Assembly (NCBI GenBank): GCA_019638255.1
Contig: JAHBUD010000001.1
Span: 124,001 to 188,000 of the forward strand
Reading direction: 5' to 3'
Source of the DNA: Cyclobacteriaceae bacterium
GTDB taxonomy: Bacteria > Bacteroidota > Bacteroidia > Cytophagales > Cyclobacteriaceae
DNA length: 64,000 nucleotides
The notes under the pieces were generated by a model. It ran no database searches. It was not told where the DNA came from and saw only the letters and a list, made by a program, of their open reading frames with translations. The translations under genes and the position numbers were made by a program. Shown here one piece after another: positions 1-7,348 of this stretch (within the stretch, counting starts at the first letter, position 1; every line of letters begins with the position of its first letter).

Positions 1-1
1 A

Positions 2-232
2 TTGCTGTTCTTACAGGCACTAAAGCTACTGGCCGATAAAAATCATATCCATTGGCAACCCGGTAAAACCAACCATGAGTACGTGGAGGAGCTAACGGCA
101 AACAACTTAAAAACAGGTTTTAATGAGCTGAGCTTTTATTTTGAATACAGCTGGTATGGAAACTTCAGCGTAAACGAAAATCTGTATCAAAAGGTAGATG
201 CCATTTACAAGGAATGGAAAGCTAACATCTGA
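2..232 (+). CDS. DUF4129 domain protein, C-terminal part (partial)
   Basis: This is the last 76 or so residues of a protein whose start lies left of the window, so the first codon seen is not a real start. The tail has the pattern usual at the end of DUF4129 domains in Bacteroidota: a helix LQALKLLADKNHIHWQPGKT, then NHEYVEEL, then FEYSWYGNFSVNENLY. These proteins are membrane-anchored with a cytoplasmic tail. They sit beside MoxR and DUF58 genes, and their biochemical role is unknown. The TGA stop overlaps the ATG of the next gene by one base, which implies translational coupling within one operon. The family call rests on the tail pattern plus the neighbours. Confidence 0.7.
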   Translation: MLFLQALKLLADKNHIHWQPGKTNHEYVEELTANNLKTGFNELSFYFEYSWYGNFSVNENLYQKVDAIYKEWKANI

Positions 233-1422
233 TGCTACGCAAAGACTGGAAATATATTCTCTATCTCTCGGTGGCTTTAGTGATTTACCTGGCCCTGAAA
301 ATGCTATCCCCCCGCAACATCGACTGGACCATAACATACCATAGGAAAGACAAAAATCCATACGGAACCTATGCGCTTGATCAATTGATTGAATCAGTTT
401 TTTCGAAGGGCTCATTATTTCAAAGTAACTATACACTTTACGAGCTATACGACACGCTTCAAAAGCCAGCAAACTTTTTGAGTTTGTCAACCACCTTTGC
501 ACCCGGCAATGAAGATACTAAAGCTTTGCTTAAAAATATTGAGAAGGGCGGTACTGCATTTATTGCGGCTCAGTATTTCTGGGGCGACTTTGCCGATACC
601 CTTTCTGTTGCTACTTCCGATTACTTTTTTGACAGTTCGTTCAGTGAACTGTTCAACCGGAACGACTCAACCACTATGTACTACGTTAATCCGCTTATTA
701 ACCACAACACTAAATACTTTTTTCCCAGAAAAAACATCCACAACTATTTCAACAACGTTGACAGTGCCCGCACTACGATTGTTGCGGTTAATGATTTGAA
801 TTTACCTGTTATTGTAAAAATCACATGGGGTAAAGGATTTTTATACCTCAGCTCCGCACCATTAACCCTTACAAATGTGTACCTGTTGCATCAGCAAAAT
901 GCCGGGTTTGTATCAACCGCATTGTCGCATTTGCCTGACCGTACTACGTATTGGATCGAGTTTTATCATTTAGGCCGATTGGAAGCTCGAACACCCCTTC
1001 GGTTTATACTTTCCAACGAGCCGTTGCGTTGGGCTTACTTCATTTCCCTTTTTAGCATTCTTGTATTTATGATTTTTGAATCACGCAGAAGGCAGCGAAT
1101 AATTCCAATTTTGAAACCACTGACGAACTCCTCACTTGAGTTTATTCGAACCATTGGCAATCTGTACTTTCAGTCATCTGATCATAAAAACATTGCTGAA
1201 AAGCGAATTGCGTTTTTTCAGGAACAGTTACGTACGAAATATGGAATTCAACTTCACGGGCTGAATGATGCCGGAATAAAAGTCCTATCGAACAAAACCG
1301 GAAATAGTGAAATTGAAGTGAAGAAGCTGCTGGAGCTAATGAATAGGATTCATGAAAAAAAGCAGATTACTGAAAATGAACTTAAACTATTTAACGATAC
1401 ATTAGACCGATTTAAGTATTAG
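232..1422 (+). CDS. DUF4350 domain-containing membrane protein
   Basis: The protein has 396 residues. An N-terminal membrane anchor (about residues 8-26) is followed by an extracytoplasmic domain of the DUF4350 type, recognisable by YGTYALDQLIESVF at about 44-57 and the glutamine amidotransferase-like core around 90-210. A second membrane segment lies at about 268-284, directly followed by basic ESRRRQR. A helical cytoplasmic tail follows. In Bacteroidota this family lies between DUF4129 and MoxR genes, as here; the function is not known. The start ATG overlaps the preceding TGA by one base. The next gene begins 36 bases downstream, so the four genes 2-3776 look like one transcription unit. 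Confidence 0.8.
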   Translation: MLRKDWKYILYLSVALVIYLALKMLSPRNIDWTITYHRKDKNPYGTYALDQLIESVFSKGSLFQSNYTLYELYDTLQKPANFLSLSTTFAPGNEDTKALLKNIEKGGTAFIAAQYFWGDFADTLSVATSDYFFDSSFSELFNRNDSTTMYYVNPLINHNTKYFFPRKNIHNYFNNVDSARTTIVAVNDLNLPVIVKITWGKGFLYLSSAPLTLTNVYLLHQQNAGFVSTALSHLPDRTTYWIEFYHLGRLEARTPLRFILSNEPLRWAYFISLFSILVFMIFESRRRQRIIPILKPLTNSSLEFIRTIGNLYFQSSDHKNIAEKRIAFFQEQLRTKYGIQLHGLNDAGIKVLSNKTGNSEIEVKKLLELMNRIHEKKQITENELKLFNDTLDRFKY

Positions 1423-1458
1423 AAATTATCCTCTTAAAATTTTTACGAAATAAAAAAT

Positions 1459-2436
1459 ATGGAAGAAGGAATATTTGAAAGCCGCGTTGACTTGAGCAAC
1501 CTGAACGAAAGCGTAAAAAAAATTCGCGAAGAAATAAGCCATGTAATTGTTGGTCAGCAGGAAATGATTGATTTGCTAATCACCTCCATTCTGGCCGATG
1601 GGCATGCGCTTATTGAAGGTGTGCCGGGAGTGGCCAAAACACTTACTGCCAAATTACTTTCAAGAATAATTGATGTTGAATTCAACCGTATTCAGTTCAC
1701 CCCTGACCTGATGCCCTCGGATATCATTGGTACCTCGGTATTCAACATGAAAAATTCAGAATTCGAATTCAAAGCCGGGCCGGTGTTCTCCAATATTGTG
1801 TTGATTGATGAAATCAATCGTGCCCCTGCCAAAACACAAGCTGCACTTTTTGAAGTAATGGAGGAGCGCCAGATTACCGCAGATGGCACAACGTATAGCA
1901 TGGAGCATCCATATATGGTGGTGGCTACTCAAAATCCTATTGAACACGAAGGCACCTACCGGTTGCCAGAAGCCCAATTGGATCGCTTTCTTTTTAAAAT
2001 CCAGGTTCATTACCCTTCCTTGGATCAGGAGTTCTCAATCATCAACGGCCATCACCAGCGCAAAGGTCATCCGCCCATTGAAGATGTTAAGCCGGTGTTA
2101 ACTGCCGAAAAGATTAAACAATATCGGAATGCTGTTCAGCACGTACATGTTGAAGAAAACCTAATTAAATACATGGCCCAAATTATCCATGAAACGCGAA
2201 ACAACCCTTCGCTTTTTCTAGGAGCCTCGCCACGCGCTTCGGTTGCGCTGCTCAACAGCTCGAAAGCCTATGCTGCCATCAACGGCCGTGATTTTATTAC
2301 ACCTGAAGACATAAAATTTGTGGCTACACCTGTGTTAAGACATCGTATCATGCTAACGCCTGAAAAAGAAATGGAAGGCATTACAGCCGATGAAGTAATT
2401 CAGCAGATTGTAGAAAAGGTTGAGGTGCCTCGTTAA
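1459..2436 (+). CDS. MoxR-family AAA+ ATPase
   Basis: A cytoplasmic ATPase of 325 residues, the normal length for the MoxR/RavA group. The Walker A motif is GVPGVAKT at residues 54-61, and Walker B is LIDE at 115-118 followed by [18 protein letters not shown]. The sensor region [12 protein letters not shown] follows, and the C-terminal helical lid contains [11 protein letters not shown]. MoxR ATPases act as chaperone-like remodellers, usually for VWA or DUF58 partners encoded beside them. Here the partner gene begins 8 bases downstream. A second, separately located MoxR paralogue is at 60240-61208. The substrate cannot be read from the sequence. Confidence 0.93.
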   Translation: MEEGIFESRVDLSNLNESVKKIREEISHVIVGQQEMIDLLITSILADGHALIEGVPGVAKTLTAKLLSRIIDVEFNRIQFTPDLMPSDIIGTSVFNMKNSEFEFKAGPVFSNIVLIDEINRAPAKTQAALFEVMEERQITADGTTYSMEHPYMVVATQNPIEHEGTYRLPEAQLDRFLFKIQVHYPSLDQEFSIINGHHQRKGHPPIEDVKPVLTAEKIKQYRNAVQHVHVEENLIKYMAQIIHETRNNPSLFLGASPRASVALLNSSKAYAAINGRDFITPEDIKFVATPVLRHRIMLTPEKEMEGITADEVIQQIVEKVEVPR

Positions 2437-2444
2437 CTACACTT

Positions 2445-3776
2445 ATGAAGCTTGTTAAAAATCTTTATTTGAACAACAGGCTGTTCATTTCCCTTACCGG
2501 GGTAGTAGTTTGCTTTATTTTAAGTTTTATTATCGATGGATTTGTATGGATACCACAGGTTTTATTCTTTGGCTTGTTGGCTTTTATATTGGCCGATGTG
2601 CTACTGCTCTTCAGAACGAGAAAAGGTATTCATGGACATCGTTTCACACCCGAGAAACTTTCCAATGGCGATGAAAACGAGATCAGAATTTATCTTGAGA
2701 ATTTCTATCCCTTTGTAGCTGCCGTTGAAGTGATTGACGAAATCCCTCATCAATTTCAAAGACGCGATTTAGCGTTTAGGATTAAACTATCTACCCTTGA
2801 AAGTAAAACCATAACCTATTCTTTACGTCCTGTAAAACGTGGTGAATATTCATTCGGTGCGGTGAATGTGTTTGTCAACTCTCCGCTCGGCTTGCTGAAA
2901 CGAAAATTCAGCTTTTCGCAGGATGCGTTGGTGCCGGTTTATCCATCCTACATACAAATGCGCAAGTACGAGTTGCTTGCCATCTCCAACCGGCTTACCG
3001 ACAGTGGGATTAAAAAGATCAGGCGCATCGGACAGAATACAGAGTTTGAATTGATCAAGGAGTACGTACAAGGAGATGATATTCGAACCATAAACTGGAA
3101 AGCCACCGCCAGAAAATCGCAGTTGATGGTTAATCATTATCAGGACGAGCGGTCGCAACAGGTTTATTCCCTCATCGACAAAAGCAGGGTAATGCAAATG
3201 CCCTTTAATGGCCTAAGCCTTATGGACTACGCCATTAATGCTTGCCTGGTCATCAGCAACATCGCCATAAAAAAATCGGACAAAGCCGGATTGATCACTT
3301 TTCAGGATAGCGTTGGAACTACGTTGGCCGCAAGCCGGGGGAACCGTCAAATGGCTCAACTGCAGGAAGTGCTCTACAACCAAAAAACCGGATATCGGGA
3401 ATCGGATATTTCTGTTCTCTACAGTCACATCCGAAGAAAAGTAACCCAACGAAGCTTGCTTTTGCTGTTTACTAATTTTGAATCACTGTATGGTATGCAA
3501 CGTCAGCTTCCCTTCCTGAAGAGCCTGGCAAACCAGCACTTATTGGTGGTGATTTTCTTTGAAAACACTGAGCTACGAACCTTCATTGACAACCCGGCTA
3601 AAAACCTGAAGGAAATTTATCACAAAGCAATAGCCGAGAAATTTGCCTACGACAAAAAGCTAATTGTAAAAGAACTGCAAAAAAACGGCATTCAAACGAT
3701 TCTAACCCCACCAGAGCAGCTCACCGTTAACACTATAAATAAATACCTTGAGCTGAAGGCACGAAACATGATTTAA
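2445..3776 (+). CDS. DUF58 domain-containing protein
   Basis: The protein has 443 residues. Two membrane helices lie near the N terminus (about residues 12-30 and 35-53). A beta-rich region with GEYSFGAVNVFVNSPLGLLKR follows, and then the DUF58 signature around residues 208-226, GDDIRTINWKATARKSQLMV. DUF58 includes a vWA-like fold, and the proteins are the usual partners of MoxR ATPases. It follows the MoxR gene by 8 bases and closes the operon that begins left of the window. A 111-base gap then separates it from the secreted protein gene. The role, possibly in cell-envelope maintenance or stress survival, is only inferred from other MoxR/DUF58 systems. Confidence 0.88.
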   Translation: MKLVKNLYLNNRLFISLTGVVVCFILSFIIDGFVWIPQVLFFGLLAFILADVLLLFRTRKGIHGHRFTPEKLSNGDENEIRIYLENFYPFVAAVEVIDEIPHQFQRRDLAFRIKLSTLESKTITYSLRPVKRGEYSFGAVNVFVNSPLGLLKRKFSFSQDALVPVYPSYIQMRKYELLAISNRLTDSGIKKIRRIGQNTEFELIKEYVQGDDIRTINWKATARKSQLMVNHYQDERSQQVYSLIDKSRVMQMPFNGLSLMDYAINACLVISNIAIKKSDKAGLITFQDSVGTTLAASRGNRQMAQLQEVLYNQKTGYRESDISVLYSHIRRKVTQRSLLLLFTNFESLYGMQRQLPFLKSLANQHLLVVIFFENTELRTFIDNPAKNLKEIYHKAIAEKFAYDKKLIVKELQKNGIQTILTPPEQLTVNTINKYLELKARNMI

Positions 3777-3887
3777 TCTGACGTCTTACAAAGAGTCAAA
3801 CTTTTTTTATCTTTCATTTCTCAAATCAGATAAGCAGGGACAGATACCGCCCATTGAACGATTTGAAAGCACTATAAACTTATACTC

Positions 3888-6800
3888 ATGGTTAGACTCT
3901 ACAGTTATTTCGGGCTTTGCTGCCTTCTTTTACTAAGCGCGCTAAGTGCTGAAGCCCAGCGATTAATGGGAATAAAGGTTACCACCCCTACCATTTGCTA
4001 TGCTCACACTGAGGACAATCCGTGCACAATTCCTCCGCCTGAAGAATTTATGAAAATGCTGGGGGGTAATCGCACCAAAACAGCAACCATTGAAATTAAC
4101 TATAATCCGGGCTTTACTCCTGCTGCTACTGCTGCTTTCGATTATGCCATTGGTATCTGGGAATCTCTGATCGATTCACCCGTTCCGATAAAAATCGATG
4201 CATATTGGTCATCCCTTAACCCTGGAGTATTGGGAGGTGCCTTGTACACTGCTGCCTATGCCAACTTTGATGGCGCACAGAAACTTAATGTATTCTATCC
4301 TGTTGCAATGGCCGAAAAGATTGCCGGACGGAACTTAAACGGTGACAATCCCGATATTTTTATTCAGTTTAACAATACTGCTGCATGGCACTATGATCCA
4401 ACCACAACTCCCTTTCCAGGTCTTTATGACTTGGCCACCGTTGTTCTTCATGAAATTGGTCATGGTCTTGGCTTTGCAGGCACTTTTAACGCAACCGGTA
4501 GCCAAGGATCGGTTGGATTACAATCAACAGGTGTTCCTATTATTTATGATGTTCCGGTAGAAAACTTCAGTGGCGAAAATCTTATTCAAAATTTTGCATC
4601 TCCTTCAACAGCACTGGGCAGCCAACTCGTGAGTTCCGATATTTTTTTCAACTCCGCATCTGCTCCTCGAGCAAAACTATATGCGCCCTTTGAATTCAAC
4701 AGAGGGTCTAGTATCAGTCATCTTGACGAGTCAACTTTTAATGGCACACCAAATGCACTCATGACACCCCAGGTTGCACCTCAGGAACAAATCCATTCTC
4801 CCGGGCTGGCCTGGGAAATGTTGAAAGACCTCGGGTGGGAAATTGTAAAAATTAATCACCAGCGATTAACCGACACCGAAGATCTGGTGGGACCGTATGA
4901 AGTTACCGCTACTATTTTTGCCGACAACGGCTTTGATGCATCAAGCCTGAAACTGAATTACACGACCAATGGTACTGATTTTACTGAAGTTGACATGACC
5001 CCTACCGGAGTTCCCAACGAATTCTCTGCATCGATTCCGTCTAGCGGAGCCACCCAGGAGTATGGATACTTTATATCAGTAGATGATACCAATGGAAGAC
5101 AATTTGTAAATCCTGGCAAGATTGTCCGAAAACTTAACACCGAACTTCAGAATATCTTTGTTTTCTCTGCCGGCCCCGATACTAAACCACCTGTGATTAC
5201 ACACTCAGCCAAGCCATTCATGCTCGAAGGTGAAACATCACTTCCACTTGAGGCAAGGGTAACAGACAATATTGGTATAGCTTCAGTTGTACTTGAATAT
5301 TCCGTTAACGGAGTTTCGCAAACCAACCAGAATTTCGTTCTGCAAGCTCCTGAGGTTGATTCGATTTATTTGACAACAATCAATTTTGGCGCAGGGGTAT
5401 CCAACGGTGATGTGATTGCTTATCGAATAGTAGCCACCGATAATTCATCCAACAGCAACGCTCGTACAGTGCCTGCCACCGGTTTCTTTACCCTCAATGT
5501 AGTAGGCCTCGAACCAACACAAGATTCGTACGCTAATGATTTCAACACACCATCAAACGACTTCTTCGGAAACGGATTCAGCATAACACAACCTGCAGAA
5601 TTCAATGATGGGGCCATTCATTCTGATCACCCCTATCCGGAAGGTAATACTTTTCCAAACCAGGAGATCAATTTAATCTATCAGTTAAAAATTCCTATTC
5701 GGGTAAAAGCCAGCGAAGCAACCGTTGTATTCGATGAAATAGTGTTGGTGGAACCCGGTGAACCCGGAACGGTTTTTGGAAATCAGGAGTTCTGGGACTA
5801 CGTAATCGTTGAAGGCTCTAAAGATGGTGGACTAACCTGGATTCCTATTGCAAATGGCTACGATTCACGTGACAATAGTGCCTGGCTTGCCCGGTACAAC
5901 AGCGCCATATCCGGAAATAATTCTACTGCTGTGGGGGATCCAACATTATACAGAACCCGAACACTTGACTTGCGGACTAAATTTAGTACTAATGATGAGG
6001 TTGTTCTTCGCTTCCGTTTGTACAGCGATCCCTTCGCTGCCGGGTGGGGATGGGCCATAGACAATTTGAAAATTCAAATTGATGACAATCCTCCAACCGT
6101 GCTGCATGATCATATTGACTACCTGACTGACAATGCAGACGAGTTAAAAATTATTGCCAAAGCAACGGATGCCAGCGGAATTGAGGCGTTGAAAATAGAA
6201 TACAAGGTGAATGGGGGCACCGTTGAAGAAGTGAACTTTATTGTTAACCCACCCGCAAGCCAATATGAATTCTCGTTAACTGGCTTGGCCGTATTATCAC
6301 CGGGCGATCGAATTGAATACCGGATCGTTGCCCTCGATAGTGTTGGCAATGAAGGTTTCTTTCCCCCTTCCGGAGATTTTATTCTAGTGCCCATCGTGGC
6401 ATTTGGCTCCCCAATTGGAACTTACGCGAACAATTTCAATTCGTCATCCTCCGATTTCGTTGGCAACTTTTTCAGCATTGCACAACCCAGTGGATTCAAC
6501 AATGGCGCTATCCATTCTGCACACTTCTATCCAAACGGAATTGGTCTGGATAAAACCTCCTCGTTCAGTTATACACTCACCAAACCCATAACCATCTCAG
6601 CTTCCAACTCACTCATTCGCTTTGATGAAATCGTAATTGTTGAGGGGCATGGATCCGGTGTTGTGTTCGGCAACCCAGCTTTTAAAGATTATGTCATCGT
6701 TGAAGGCTCAAAAGATGGTGGAGCAACCTGGAGCAGGCTTTTGGATGGCTACGACATTGTTGGAGGTTTGCAAGTGTGGAGCAATACCTTTTTTTCAGGA

Positions 6801-7244
6801 GGTAATGGAAATTCGGAAATGTTTCGTACGCGAACTTTTGACTTGAAAGCGAATGGAAACTTCCAATCTGGCAATCAGGTTATTCTACGGTTCAGACTAT
6901 TTGCCGATGAATCCATTAATGGGTGGGGATGGGCGATTGATAATCTGTTTATACAAGATCCGGTAACATCCATTGAAGTTGCTTCATCCTCCTTCAGTAT
7001 TTATCCTAACCCCTTAACGGGACAATTCCTTACCCTAAAAGCAGAGCAGATAAGCTTCAGTTCAGCGGAGGTTGAATTGATTTCCCCGCATGGCCAATCC
7101 CTTATTCAAACTTCACTGAACATATCGGATGGAAAAATTAACCAGCAGATTGATTTACAGGAACTTCCTCCCGGCATGTACCTGATGCGGGTCATAACCG
7201 ATAGAGGTGATAAGATTCTCCGGAAAATCATCAAAACCAACTAA
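3888..7244 (+). CDS. Secreted HExxH metallopeptidase-like protein with T9SS sorting domain
   Basis: The precursor has 1118 residues with a Sec signal peptide ending near SAEAQ (residue 23). The catalytic-like region holds HEIGHGLGF at 188-196, followed by PNALMTPQVAPQ and a DLGWEI ending typical of secreted HEIGHGLGF peptidases. The matrixin consensus HExxHxxGxxH would place a third His at position 198, but Gly is found there. Ig-like segments follow at about 327-425 and 430-540. A jelly-roll-like module covers about 544-730, another Ig-like segment about 733-840, and a second copy of the module about 842-1023. The C terminus (about 1035-1118) is a type A Por/T9SS sorting domain with FSIYPNPLTG and PPGMYLMRV. 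The protein should therefore be exported and anchored or released at the surface. It is transcribed alone and followed by a strong terminator. The substrate is unknown. Confidence 0.85.
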   Translation: MVRLYSYFGLCCLLLLSALSAEAQRLMGIKVTTPTICYAHTEDNPCTIPPPEEFMKMLGGNRTKTATIEINYNPGFTPAATAAFDYAIGIWESLIDSPVPIKIDAYWSSLNPGVLGGALYTAAYANFDGAQKLNVFYPVAMAEKIAGRNLNGDNPDIFIQFNNTAAWHYDPTTTPFPGLYDLATVVLHEIGHGLGFAGTFNATGSQGSVGLQSTGVPIIYDVPVENFSGENLIQNFASPSTALGSQLVSSDIFFNSASAPRAKLYAPFEFNRGSSISHLDESTFNGTPNALMTPQVAPQEQIHSPGLAWEMLKDLGWEIVKINHQRLTDTEDLVGPYEVTATIFADNGFDASSLKLNYTTNGTDFTEVDMTPTGVPNEFSASIPSSGATQEYGYFISVDDTNGRQFVNPGKIVRKLNTELQNIFVFSAGPDTKPPVITHSAKPFMLEGETSLPLEARVTDNIGIASVVLEYSVNGVSQTNQNFVLQAPEVDSIYLTTINFGAGVSNGDVIAYRIVATDNSSNSNARTVPATGFFTLNVVGLEPTQDSYANDFNTPSNDFFGNGFSITQPAEFNDGAIHSDHPYPEGNTFPNQEINLIYQLKIPIRVKASEATVVFDEIVLVEPGEPGTVFGNQEFWDYVIVEGSKDGGLTWIPIANGYDSRDNSAWLARYNSAISGNNSTAVGDPTLYRTRTLDLRTKFSTNDEVVLRFRLYSDPFAAGWGWAIDNLKIQIDDNPPTVLHDHIDYLTDNADELKIIAKATDASGIEALKIEYKVNGGTVEEVNFIVNPPASQYEFSLTGLAVLSPGDRIEYRIVALDSVGNEGFFPPSGDFILVPIVAFGSPIGTYANNFNSSSSDFVGNFFSIAQPSGFNNGAIHSAHFYPNGIGLDKTSSFSYTLTKPITISASNSLIRFDEIVIVEGHGSGVVFGNPAFKDYVIVEGSKDGGATWSRLLDGYDIVGGLQVWSNTFFSGGNGNSEMFRTRTFDLKANGNFQSGNQVILRFRLFADESINGWGWAIDNLFIQDPVTSIEVASSSFSIYPNPLTGQFLTLKAEQISFSSAEVELISPHGQSLIQTSLNISDGKINQQIDLQELPPGMYLMRVITDRGDKILRKIIKTN

Positions 7245-7247
7245 ATC

Positions 7248-7277
7248 AAAAACCCTGACCAATCGTCAGGGTTTTTT
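7248..7277 (+). terminator. Rho-independent terminator after the T9SS peptidase gene
   Basis: The stem is AAACCCTGAC paired with GTCAGGGTTT around a short CAATC loop, and the right arm runs directly into a T tract. It starts a few bases after the TAA stop and lies just upstream of the carB promoter. Confidence 0.9.
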
Positions 7278-7288
7278 AATTCAATCCC

Positions 7289-7319
7289 TTTGTGCCTTAC
7301 GGGGCGCGTCCTATTTTTG
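7289..7319 (+). promoter_or_regulatory. Bacteroidota-type promoter for carB (TTTG-N19-TATTTTTG)
   Basis: TTTG at 7289-7292 and TATTTTTG at 7312-7319 are separated by exactly 19 bases. This matches the -33/-7 consensus TTTG-N19-TAnnTTTG of the primary sigma factor in Bacteroidota. The leader to the chosen carB ATG is about 25-30 bases. This is the only promoter in the window for which both elements match perfectly. Confidence 0.75.
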
Positions 7320-7348
7320 CGACAATTTATCCATACCCATCCACTAAC

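Noticed and set aside
7292-7348. Extended carB start at TTG 7292
   Set aside because: The segment overlaps the promoter; the family start matches the ATG at 7349.
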